The notes under the pieces: generated by a model
What the model saw: only the letters and a program-made list of their open reading frames with translations
The model's database searches: none
What the model was told of the DNA's origin: nothing
Made by a program: the position numbers and the translations under genes
From: Alphaproteobacteria bacterium
GTDB lineage: Bacteria; Pseudomonadota; Alphaproteobacteria; Micavibrionales; UBA2020
Length of the DNA: 35,516 nucleotides
NCBI GenBank assembly: GCA_030682495.1
Contig: JAUXOC010000057.1
Span: forward strand, 162,486 to 198,001
Reading direction: 5' to 3'
Shown here: positions 1-8,317 of the stretch, one piece after another
Numbering within the stretch: the stretch's first letter is position 1
Layout of the letters: every line of letters begins with the position of its first letter

Positions 1-152
1 TGGCTTTCTTCGAAGACAAAACGCATCAGGCGATTGCCGACGAAACGCGCATTCCGCTCGGCACTGTCAAATCGCGGCTGCGGCTGGCGCTTGAAAAACT
101 GCGCGGCGGCATGGCTTTGCGCAAAAAGACACAGGGGCAGGCACATGATTGA
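1..152 (+). CDS. ECF sigma factor, C-terminal end (partial)
   Basis: Only the last 49 codons are inside the window, read in the frame that starts at base 3 and ends with TGA at 150-152. The peptide contains a helix-turn-helix of sigma-70 region 4 (about HQAIADETRIPLGTVKSRLR), the part that contacts the -35 element. The gene overlaps the start of the ChrR-like gene (ATG at 145) by 8 bases, the usual translationally coupled arrangement of RpoE/ChrR sigma and anti-sigma pairs. By analogy with the Rhodobacter pair it would direct a response to singlet oxygen or other oxidative stress, but that is inference. Regions 2 and the promoter lie outside the window. Confidence 0.85.
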   Translation, partial: AFFEDKTHQAIADETRIPLGTVKSRLRLALEKLRGGMALRKKTQGQAHD

Positions 153-834
153 CCCTATGCTGCTCGAAACCATTTTGATGCATTATGCCGCCGGCCATCT
201 GCGCCCGAGCGAGGCGCTGCTCGTCGCCTGTCACGTCGCCCTCAACCCCGCCGCACGGCGCAGGCTGGAAGCCTATGAAGCGATAGGCGCTAAAATGATT
301 TGCGACTGCGCTGAAGAAGACGCCGCGCCGGTCGCCCTTGATTGTTTCGACAAAATCATGGCGCGCATCGAAAGCCCCGCCCCCGTAGCCGCCCCCGTAG
401 CCGCCGCCGCACCGCGCGCGCCGATGCAGCGCGATGCTGCCATTCCACCGTCTGTCATGGCGCTGCTCTGCGGCAATTGCACGGAGCGCAGCATCCGCTG
501 GCAAAAACTGCAAAGCGGTGTCGAAGCCGTGTCGCTGCATGTGCCCGCTGGCAGCCCGTGTCGCCATCGCCTGCGTCTTTTGCGTCTGGCGCCGCATCAG
601 CAAACCCCTGCACATCGCCACGGCGGACGCGAGATGACGCTGGTGCTGCAAGGCGGCTTCAGTGACCATACCGGCAGCTATGGCGCGGGTGATCTGGTCA
701 TCGCCGAGGGCGCGGCGTTTGTGCATGCCCCCAGGGCAAGCGCCGAGGGCTGCCTGTGCCTGACCCTGACCGAAGCGCCGCTGCGTTTTGTGCAAACCCG
801 TATCCGCTTTTTCAATTTTTTCTGGCGTTTTTAG
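145..834 (+). CDS. ChrR-family anti-sigma factor with cupin domain
   Basis: The 229-residue protein aligns along its whole length with ChrR. It has an N-terminal helical anti-sigma domain (about 1-75, with the YAAG and HxALxPxAR segments) and a C-terminal ChrR cupin (about 125-220). The cupin keeps the metal ligands: HRHGGRE gives two His and a Glu, followed by FVHAP for the last His. In Rhodobacter ChrR the N-terminal domain binds zinc with His-x3-Cys-x2-Cys; here the His is present but the two Cys positions are Asn and Ala (HVALNPAA). A CDC triplet lies shortly downstream. I chose ATG 145 because it aligns with the start of ChrR and overlaps the sigma gene. It should bind and inhibit the upstream ECF sigma factor. 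How it senses stress without the cysteine pair is unclear. Confidence 0.85.
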   Translation: MIDPMLLETILMHYAAGHLRPSEALLVACHVALNPAARRRLEAYEAIGAKMICDCAEEDAAPVALDCFDKIMARIESPAPVAAPVAAAAPRAPMQRDAAIPPSVMALLCGNCTERSIRWQKLQSGVEAVSLHVPAGSPCRHRLRLLRLAPHQQTPAHRHGGREMTLVLQGGFSDHTGSYGAGDLVIAEGAAFVHAPRASAEGCLCLTLTEAPLRFVQTRIRFFNFFWRF

Positions 835-885
835 CTGCAAAAGGCCTTTAAAACCGCAAGTTTAGCGTCGTTTCCTGATTTCTGC

Positions 886-913
886 TTGACTTTACGGAAC
901 GAAAAGGTATTTT
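886..913 (+). promoter_or_regulatory. Likely sigma-70 promoter of rpmG
   Basis: TTGACT at 886-891 and TATTTT at 908-913 are separated by 16 bases and lie about 110 bases before rpmG. The rest of the 835-1024 gap shows no gene. This is a pattern match only. Confidence 0.45.
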
Positions 914-1024
914 CAGCCACTCGCATGGTTATCGCGCGTTTTTGCGATTCACGGCCAGCATGGCTTTTGTGCGATTATGGAATTTAATTTCGACGACAAG
1001 ACGTAACCCCTAAGGACGACGACG

Positions 1025-1192
1025 ATGGCAAAAAAAGGTCCCCGCGCGACAATCAAACTGGTCAGCCCCGATGGCGACCATGTGTATTACTCTGAAAAGA
1101 ATTCGCGCAATACGACGGATAAACTGAAACTGAAAAAGTTCAATCCGAAGAAACGTGCACACGAAGTTTATACCGAAGGCAAGATGAAGTAA
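1025..1192 (+). CDS. rpmG: 50S ribosomal protein L33
   Basis: A 55-residue protein (MAKKGPRATIKLVSP...) matching the alphaproteobacterial form of L33, a small protein of the large ribosomal subunit near the tRNA exit site. It lacks the CxxC zinc pairs of the other L33 type, so it is the zinc-independent form. The start is supported by AAGGA at 1012-1016, eight bases upstream. The gene stands alone, facing pleD, with a shared terminator between them. rpmG beside pleD/divK is also the order in Caulobacter, which supports orthology of the neighbours. Confidence 0.97.
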   Translation: MAKKGPRATIKLVSPDGDHVYYSEKNSRNTTDKLKLKKFNPKKRAHEVYTEGKMK

Positions 1193-1210
1193 TTCTCTGC
1201 CTCTCGCGCA

Positions 1211-1252
1211 AACAAAAAGGCGGCCGCTTTAACAGCGCCGCCTTTTTTGTTT
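1211..1252. terminator. Bidirectional intrinsic terminator between rpmG and pleD
   Basis: GGCGGC (1219-1224) pairs with GCCGCC (1237-1242). The stem is flanked by an A-rich run on the left (AACAAAAA) and a T run on the right (TTTTTTGTT), which extend the pairing. It can end transcription of rpmG on the plus strand and pleD on the minus strand. Confidence 0.85.
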
Positions 1253-1266
1253 GGCTTTGAATAGCG

Positions 1267-2751
<1,485 letters not shown>

Positions 2752-2865
2752 GTAATTAAACCCGAACCTTTTTGCGGAAGGGAGACCTTCCTAAACAACC
2801 CTAAAGCAAAATGTTAAAGGAAGAATTACCCGATTTAAAGCCTTATTTTTAAAAGACTATTCGGT

Positions 2866-3234
2866 TCACTTCCCCAGATGCTTTTGCACCACCTGAATGA
2901 AATCGGTGATCGAGATCGGCTTGCTGACATAATCCTCGCAGCCGCCCTGACGGATTTTATCTTCGTCGCCCTTCATAGCGAAGGCGGTGACGGCAATAAC
3001 GGGAATACCGCGCAGTTCATGGTCGCTTTTCAGCCACTGCGTGACTTCCAGCCCTGATACTTCGGGCAACTGGATGTCCATGATAATCAGATCGGGTTTT
3101 TGTTCGCGGGCGATGTCGAGCACTTGCCCGCCGTCGCGCGTCTTGATGGTGTCGTATCCATGGGCACCGAGCAAATCTTCGAACAATTTCATGTTCAGCT
3201 CGTTGTCTTCGACGATCAGCACTTTCTTTTTCAT
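2866..3234 (-). CDS. divK: Single-domain response regulator DivK
   Basis: A lone receiver domain of 122 residues, very close to Caulobacter DivK ([39 protein letters not shown]). DivK shuttles phosphate between the histidine kinases PleC and DivJ and acts through DivL-CckA to lower CtrA activity. An in-frame ATG exists at 3240, but I chose the ATG at 3234. It has AGGGGAG six bases upstream, while for the first ATG that sequence would abut the start codon. The choice also puts the phosphoacceptor at Asp53, as in Caulobacter. pleD follows on the same strand. A CtrA-like box lies 64 bases upstream. Confidence 0.95.
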   Translation of the reverse strand: MKKKVLIVEDNELNMKLFEDLLGAHGYDTIKTRDGGQVLDIAREQKPDLIIMDIQLPEVSGLEVTQWLKSDHELRGIPVIAVTAFAMKGDEDKIRQGGCEDYVSKPISITDFIQVVQKHLGK

Positions 3235-3297
3235 AGACATCTCCCCTGATGTCAGGCGCGCGGCGCGGCCTTTCCCTTGGTTATACGCGGGAAAAGA

Positions 3298-3312
3298 TTA
3301 ACAATCCGTTAA
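3298..3312 (-). promoter_or_regulatory. Putative CtrA box upstream of divK
   Basis: TTAACAATCCGTTAA is a perfect TTAA-N7-TTAA, the full CtrA binding consensus. It reads TTAACGGATTGTTAA on the divK strand. A GANTC site (GATTC, 3313-3317), the CcrM methylation target, directly follows. The position fits control of divK; in Caulobacter divK transcription is CtrA-dependent. Confidence 0.6.
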
Positions 3313-3359
3313 GATTCGTTAGCAAACTTTAAACATGGCACGGCAGCGGCGTGCGGCGT

Positions 3360-4265
3360 CTAGCGGCAATTCTTTTTCGGCAGCGGTTCCACAGCTGTCA
3401 GCGTCTGTTCGACCTTGAAGCTTTTATAATCGACCAGCACATGGCTGACGACGCCGTTGTCGTGCAGCACCAGATTCATTTCATAGGTCGGCGACATATT
3501 TTCCGCATCGGCGGCAGGAAAAACCGCCATACGTACAAGCCAGGCTTCGGCAGCCAGAAGTTCTTTATCGATCTTTTCGCCTTCCTTGGGCTTTCCGGCA
3601 ACGCGCTGCATCACCTCTTCGGGTGTCAGCTTGCGCGTGACGATGGCGTTGACTTCGATCGGCCCCTCTTTGTCCGTGCCGTCGAACAGCACAGAATGAT
3701 ACGTCTGGCGGCCCGCGCGCGCATAGCGGATCAGTTCTTGCGTATGAAAGCTGGGCAGCACATAGCCTTTCGGCAATTCGTAATAAAGATCTTCCGGCCG
3801 CGTGAATTCCGCCACCGCCGCCGTATCGGCACCGCGGGTGACCGCGCCGCGCAGTTGTTCCACGGGTGCGCCGTTTTCCTGACGCTCGGAGCTGAACTGG
3901 AACTGGCTCTGGTCTTTCGCTTCCCACGAGACATAGTGCGTGGTGTTCACGCTCGCCGGACGTTCGGGGTAGTAGTATTCGATGGTAAAGCGGTGATCGG
4001 TCGTCCAGGCATCGCAGGCATCGTCCTGTTCATAGAGCATATTGCCGCGAATATCGGTCACACCCGCACCGGAGCTGACCGAGACCAGCTTAAGCTCGTA
4101 AAGAGCCTTATGCGGGGCAAAAGATGCTGCCGTGGTCGCAGGCGCTGGTGATGACGCAGGTGTGGGCGGTGCGGCCTTGCCCGCCGCCCAACTATCCGAA
4201 GCCGCAAAGCCTGCGGCCACCGCCACCAAAGCCCCCGCCGCAACCACCGTCAAAAATCTTGTCAT
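3360..4265 (-). CDS. eipB: EipB-family periplasmic envelope integrity protein (DUF1849)
   Basis: The 301-residue protein has a signal peptide (about 1-28, with a hydrophobic core and cleavage near SWAAG), a Pro/Ala linker, then a DUF1849 domain from APHKALYELKL onward. Conserved landmarks are GVTDIRGNMLYE, DACDAW, YVSWEAKD and HTQELI. In Brucella EipB the domain forms a beta-spiral in the periplasm needed for envelope integrity, and two conserved cysteines form a disulfide. Here Cys84 (DACDAW) and Cys300 (next to the C-terminus) are in the equivalent places. A TATAAT-like -10 on the minus strand (4300-4305) lies about 35 bases before the start; no good -35 was seen. It is divergent from the diguanylate cyclase gene. 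Confidence 0.88.
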   Translation of the reverse strand: MTRFLTVVAAGALVAVAAGFAASDSWAAGKAAPPTPASSPAPATTAASFAPHKALYELKLVSVSSGAGVTDIRGNMLYEQDDACDAWTTDHRFTIEYYYPERPASVNTTHYVSWEAKDQSQFQFSSERQENGAPVEQLRGAVTRGADTAAVAEFTRPEDLYYELPKGYVLPSFHTQELIRYARAGRQTYHSVLFDGTDKEGPIEVNAIVTRKLTPEEVMQRVAGKPKEGEKIDKELLAAEAWLVRMAVFPAADAENMSPTYEMNLVLHDNGVVSHVLVDYKSFKVEQTLTAVEPLPKKNCR

Positions 4266-4464
4266 GCCTGAAACACCCCTTCGCCGCGCCTATACCTTTA
4301 TTATATCTTATTCCAATGTAACGCATGACGGGGCAAAAACAACCGCAGCACCACCGGCAGGTTTTGCCTCGCGGCAGGGTAAGCCCCGCCGTCGCTCTGG
4401 CCGCCGAAACACTATCTTTTTGTTATTTATAGATAAAATGGCCAATCCCCCGCCGCTGCCAAAC

Positions 4465-4480
4465 TGGCACAGATTTGGCA
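4465..4480 (+). promoter_or_regulatory. Putative sigma-54 (-24/-12) promoter of the diguanylate cyclase gene
   Basis: TGGCACAGATTTGGCA has GG and GC ten bases apart and matches the RpoN consensus TGGCACG-N4-TTGCW at all but two fixed positions. It sits 44 bases before the start codon at 4524, a suitable distance. No enhancer site was identified. Confidence 0.45.
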
Positions 4481-4523
4481 TATATCATCTGCGTAGGAAC
4501 ACTTCACGTAGGGAAACACCAAC

Positions 4524-5225
4524 ATGACCGCACCCGTCGCCGACATCGCACTCGCCGAAACCGCCCCCCTGAACGCCGGCCTGCATGGCTTTATGCAGCC
4601 TGAACAGACCGTCCCCCACCGCCTGCACAGCACCACGACCGCGCTGCTGCACGATGCGCAGGATCGTCTGGGATCTGCCGAAAAGCTGATCGCCGCGCAA
4701 GAAAAACGTATTCGTGAGCTGGAAGCCCTCGCCGTCACCGACAGCCTGACCGGCCTGATGAACCGCCGCGGCTTTGACGGATTTTTTACGCAGGAACGCG
4801 CGCGCCAGCGCCGTCAGGACAAAGCCTCGGCCGGTTGCCTGCTGCTGATCGATCTTGATCTGTTCAAAGAAATCAACGACACGCACGGCCACGATGCTGG
4901 CGACGCCTGCCTGCGCGAAGTTGCAGAAATTCTGTCACGCAATCTGCGCCTGCTGGATGGCATTGCCCGTTTTGGCGGTGACGAGTTTGCCGTGCTGCTG
5001 ACCGATACCGACATGGAAAAAGCGGCGGGCCGCATCGCTCTGCTCCGTGCCGAGCTGAACCGGATCGAGATCAAGTATAACGGCACCACCCTGCGTCTGG
5101 GTGCCAGCCTTGGTGCGGTAGCGGTCGATACCAAAACCGCCTATGCCGATTTGTACCGCGCCGCCGACCGCGCGCTCTATACCGACAAGTTGGAACGCCG
5201 TCGCCGCCGTCTGAGCCGTATGTAA
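4524..5225 (+). CDS. Soluble diguanylate cyclase (GGDEF)
   Basis: The 233-residue protein has a short N-terminal region with a helix (about 45-70, likely the coiled coil that joins the dimer) and a GGDEF domain (about 70-228). The active site is GGDEF at 151-155, with the expected VTDSLTGLMNRRGF entry and DLDLFKEINDTHGH metal/GTP loop. The I-site RLLD (142-145) five residues before it predicts feedback inhibition by c-di-GMP. No sensory domain, signal peptide or membrane segment is visible, so its input is unknown; it may be controlled mostly at transcription. AGGG about ten bases upstream supports the start. An intrinsic terminator follows directly. Confidence 0.92.
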   Translation: MTAPVADIALAETAPLNAGLHGFMQPEQTVPHRLHSTTTALLHDAQDRLGSAEKLIAAQEKRIRELEALAVTDSLTGLMNRRGFDGFFTQERARQRRQDKASAGCLLLIDLDLFKEINDTHGHDAGDACLREVAEILSRNLRLLDGIARFGGDEFAVLLTDTDMEKAAGRIALLRAELNRIEIKYNGTTLRLGASLGAVAVDTKTAYADLYRAADRALYTDKLERRRRRLSRM

Positions 5226-5245
5226 TTTACCCCCCCAAAGAACTG

Positions 5246-5281
5246 CGCCATGCCGCATTGAAACGGCATGGCGTTTTTTTT
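5246..5281 (+). terminator. Intrinsic terminator after the diguanylate cyclase gene
   Basis: CGCCATGCCG (5246-5255) pairs perfectly with CGGCATGGCG (5264-5273) across an 8-base loop and is followed by eight T. There is no matching T run on the other strand, so it serves the plus strand. Confidence 0.92.
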
Positions 5282-5299
5282 ATGGAGGGGCCTCGAAAA

Positions 5300-5866
5300 T
5301 CAGAGGGTGGGCGGTTTGTCTGCGGGTTTTGCAGCGGCGGGCTGCGCCGCGTTTGTAAAGCCTGCGACCGCCGTGCGTACGCGCGCAAGCGTATCGGCAT
5401 AATCGCCTTTGTGCAGAATACCGATGCCGCCGGCGGCGACCCATGCGTCAATATTTTTCTGCCGGTCATCGACAAGAATATGGTTTGGCCGGGCGAGCAG
5501 GTTTTTATCCTGCGCGCGGCAGATGATGAGGTCGAGCAAGCCCCAATGCCCCCATTGTTTTTCGACCCATACCGCTTTGCCATGAAAACAGGCGGTGCGG
5601 GGCGTGGGGGCGGTCAGCATGCGCACCTTGCCGAATTCTTTCATGTCGTCGTAGAATTTTTTCATGCCGTCGAAGGCGGGCATGGTTGACCACCAGCCAA
5701 AATCCAGCTCGTCCCATTTCGGCTGGCCTTTGGCGTCGAATTTGCCGTGATCGCGTGCATGTTTATCAAAATCCGACAGCACGCCATCCATATCGAGAAA
5801 AACCTCGAAAGCCGGTGCGGCAGGCTGCGCCGCGCCCACAAATAATTTTTTGCGATCTTGTGACAT
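5300..5866 (-). CDS. HAD-superfamily 5'(3')-nucleotidase-like phosphatase
   Basis: The 188-residue protein shows the four HAD motifs. Motif I is DMDGVLSDFD (nucleophile Asp25, acid/base Asp27), motif II is LTAP (Thr85), Lys121 is the likely motif III lysine, and motif IV is LVDDR (Asp133-Asp134). The size, the DxDGVxxDF form of motif I and the WxxMPxFDGM segment resemble the 5'(3')-deoxyribonucleotidase group, which dephosphorylates nucleoside monophosphates. The real substrate cannot be told from the sequence. It is preceded on the same strand by the ankyrin gene with a 35-base gap, so the two are probably co-transcribed. The C-terminus is an Ala/Pro/Lys-rich tail. Confidence 0.8.
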   Translation of the reverse strand: MSQDRKKLFVGAAQPAAPAFEVFLDMDGVLSDFDKHARDHGKFDAKGQPKWDELDFGWWSTMPAFDGMKKFYDDMKEFGKVRMLTAPTPRTACFHGKAVWVEKQWGHWGLLDLIICRAQDKNLLARPNHILVDDRQKNIDAWVAAGGIGILHKGDYADTLARVRTAVAGFTNAAQPAAAKPADKPPTL

Positions 5867-5901
5867 GGGAACCTCTTTGGTTTATTTCCGACGTTTCTTT
5901 T

Positions 5902-6879
5902 CTATTTTCCGGCGGCAGGAACAGCCTGCTGTTTTTGCGCGGCGGGTTTTGGCAGTTTTGCCTCGGCTTCGGTAATACGTGCCTTGTTTTTCACATCGGC
6001 GAAATCGCGCACGATAGCGCTGTCGAGGCCGGTTTCGAAATTATGCGTGACCAGCGTGGCCTCGCGCGTTTCAAAATTGAAAACCTCGGTCAGACGATAG
6101 CCTTGCTTGCGCAGGATGCTGACATGCGCAGCCTTGTTATCACCCGCCGCCTGCCATGCCGGCACCTGCGCATCGATATGTGCTTGTATCATGTCCCGCA
6201 CGGAGAAGTTTTCTTTTGCTGCGGCCACATCCAAAACGGAACACCCGTCCTTGTCGCGCAAATAGGTGCGCGCACCGAGATCCAGCAACTGGCGCACCCG
6301 CGCCCCATCGTTGTTGCGTGCGGCGTAAAACAGCGCCGTCCAGTCGCCACCATTCGTGCCTGTATCCGGCTTTGCGCCTGCGGCCAGCAGCATATCGGCC
6401 ACGGCATCGTTCTTTGTGGCAACGGCATAGGTGAAAAGGCTGAGGCCGGTATCGGTTTTTGCTTCTACCTTGCCGCCCGCAGCCAGCATCATCTGCACAA
6501 TGGCGGGGTTTCCTTTTTTGACCGCTGCCGACATCGGCGTGGTTTCGCGGTAGCCCATTTTGATATTCGGATTGGCCTTGAGCGCCAAAAGCGCGGCAAC
6601 CATGTCGGCATTGCCAGCGTCAATTGCTTTTAGCAGCGGGAATTCTTCGTGCCATGCGCGGTTCTTGTTGACATTGCCGCCCTCGGCCACGGCTTTTTGC
6701 ACGCGCGCGATATCGCCCGCGGTGGCCGCTTCGAGTACGCGCGCATCCAGTGTTTCCTGCGCGGTCAGATAAAGACTCAGCGATTTAAAAAACCGGCCAA
6801 AGGCAGCCCGAAGGGCGCGGCCATCCTCGCCCAGACGGCGGGACGGGTTGACGTCGTTTGCATTGTCGTTGGATGCCAT
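5902..6879 (-). CDS. Ankyrin-repeat protein
   Basis: The 325-residue protein has four to five ankyrin repeats between about 45 and 215 (for example ARVLEAATAGDIARVQKAVAEGGNVNKN, DMVAALLALKANPN, AVADMLLAAGAKPD). A non-repeat C-terminal region contains EVFNFETREATLVTHNFE, and the tail is rich in Lys/Pro/Gln. No signal peptide is seen, so it is probably a cytoplasmic protein-binding scaffold; the partner is unknown. An upstream in-frame ATG at 6939 would lengthen it by 20 residues. I prefer 6879 because AAAGG lies eight bases before it and a good promoter (-10 at 6938-6943) overlaps the upstream ATG. A second ankyrin protein lies at 21061-22113. Confidence 0.85.
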   Translation of the reverse strand: MASNDNANDVNPSRRLGEDGRALRAAFGRFFKSLSLYLTAQETLDARVLEAATAGDIARVQKAVAEGGNVNKNRAWHEEFPLLKAIDAGNADMVAALLALKANPNIKMGYRETTPMSAAVKKGNPAIVQMMLAAGGKVEAKTDTGLSLFTYAVATKNDAVADMLLAAGAKPDTGTNGGDWTALFYAARNNDGARVRQLLDLGARTYLRDKDGCSVLDVAAAKENFSVRDMIQAHIDAQVPAWQAAGDNKAAHVSILRKQGYRLTEVFNFETREATLVTHNFETGLDSAIVRDFADVKNKARITEAEAKLPKPAAQKQQAVPAAGK

Positions 6880-6937
6880 GTTTTGTGCCTTTCGCCGCGC
6901 AGAATCTTCGAATAAAAAAAATACGGATTTGAACGCC

Positions 6938-6966
6938 ACTTTAGAAAATGAGCGGCATTATGTCAA
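6938..6966 (-). promoter_or_regulatory. Sigma-70 promoter of the ankyrin-HAD operon
   Basis: On the minus strand TTGACA (6966-6961) and TAAAGT (6943-6938) are separated by 17 bases. The expected transcription start near 6931 leaves a leader of about 50 bases before the ATG at 6879. Confidence 0.65.
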
Positions 6967-7007
6967 TAACAGATACGTAAAAAGGCGTGAAAATATATCT
7001 ATGTATA

Positions 7008-8315
7008 TCAAATATTTAGATGATCTCTGAGCTTCCACCACAGATAAACCATCTGCGCGCCGTAGCGTCCGGCCTTGCCGCCGGTAAAAGACAGGCGGAA
7101 ATCGTCAAAGGCGCGGTAGCCGGTATCGCCCGCCGCAATCGCCGCGGCCACAATCTCGCCGCCTGCCGTGGTCGGGCAGATGCCGTGGCCGCCATAGCCG
7201 GTATTGTACCAAAGCCCGTCTTCCAGTTTGCCGATCATCGGCATTTTATGCGCGGCATAGCTGAGCAGCCCCGACCAGGCAAAAGCAGGCTTCACCACAC
7301 CGCGCAGCTGCGGATAGACTTTCAGCATATCCTGCGTCATCGCTTCGGCAATATTATCGGGATGCGCAAAGAGCCCGACGCGCCCGCCCCAGAGCAAACG
7401 CCCTTCCGGCAGGCGGCGGTAATAGTCACTGCAAAAACGGCTGTCATAAATCGCATAGCGCGTATTGAGCGATGCCGCATAGGCGTCTTCGGAAATCGGC
7501 TCGGTCACCATGATATAGGTCTGCACCGGAATAGCCGCGAATTGCAGGCGTTTATCGACCGCATCGCCATAAACTGCAGTGGACAGCACCACATGTTTTG
7601 CGCGTACCGTACCCTGTGCGGTTTTGACCAGCCAGCCCGCGCCGTCTTTGCTGAGCGACGTCACCGCGCTTTGTTCAAAAATACGCCCGCCGATTTTATC
7701 CGCCGCTGCCGCAAGACCGCGCAGAAACTTCAGCGGGTTCATCTGATAGTCATGCGGCGAAAAGATACCGTCGTGATAGCGGCTGGTGCGGCACATCTCG
7801 CGCACTTCTTCGCGGGTTTTAAACTCAAAACCCAAATCGAAATGATCGTTGGCGGTTTTGATCGCATCGACAATCGCGCCCGGCTGGTCGTGCCACGACA
7901 CGGTCAGCACGCCGTCAATCACGGGGCCGCAGTCGATATCGTATTTCTGGATACGTTCACGGATAAGGCCGCGCGCGTTTTTGGTCAGGCTGACCAATGT
8001 TTTTGCCTTGTCCATGCCGTATTTGGCCAGCAGGCTGCCCTCGCCCGCCGCATAACCCTTGGCGACAAAACCGGCATTGCGCCCCGATGCGCCCCAGCCG
8101 ATGCGCGAAGATTCAAGCAGCACGGCATCGATGCCGCGTTCACGCAGACCCAAAAGCGTATTCACCCCGGCAAGGCCGCCGCCGACGATGCAGACCTCGG
8201 CTTCCTGCGCGCCGTCCAGCGCCGGCCATTCCCTGTTTTCGGTTAGGGTGGTCGCGTAATAATTGCCGTCGTAACCGGAGATATATCCGCCGGTTTTTGC
8301 GGCCTGCGTTGTCAT
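7008..8315 (-). CDS. FAD-dependent oxidoreductase, DAO/PuuB-like
   Basis: The 435-residue protein belongs to the glycine/D-amino-acid oxidase (DAO) flavoprotein family. The Rossmann GxGxxG is in EVCIVGGGLAGVNTLLGL (about 41-58), ESSRIGWGASGRNAG is the flavin-contact segment, and the C-terminal GYGGHGICPTTAGG is the second FAD-binding segment. The closest type is gamma-glutamylputrescine oxidase-like (PuuB), but without a ligase gene next to it the substrate is unknown. It starts two bases after the aspS stop with GGCGGG just upstream, so it is probably translated by coupling to aspS. It resembles the product of 26234-27574 in architecture and is a divergent paralogue. Confidence 0.85.
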   Translation of the reverse strand: MTTQAAKTGGYISGYDGNYYATTLTENREWPALDGAQEAEVCIVGGGLAGVNTLLGLRERGIDAVLLESSRIGWGASGRNAGFVAKGYAAGEGSLLAKYGMDKAKTLVSLTKNARGLIRERIQKYDIDCGPVIDGVLTVSWHDQPGAIVDAIKTANDHFDLGFEFKTREEVREMCRTSRYHDGIFSPHDYQMNPLKFLRGLAAAADKIGGRIFEQSAVTSLSKDGAGWLVKTAQGTVRAKHVVLSTAVYGDAVDKRLQFAAIPVQTYIMVTEPISEDAYAASLNTRYAIYDSRFCSDYYRRLPEGRLLWGGRVGLFAHPDNIAEAMTQDMLKVYPQLRGVVKPAFAWSGLLSYAAHKMPMIGKLEDGLWYNTGYGGHGICPTTAGGEIVAAAIAAGDTGYRAFDDFRLSFTGGKAGRYGAQMVYLWWKLRDHLNI

Positions 8316-8317
8316 CC

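Noticed and set aside
896-930. EcfG-type (GGAAC...GTT) promoter before rpmG
   Set aside because: The spacing between GGAAC (896-900) and the nearest GTT (928-930) is too long for the consensus.
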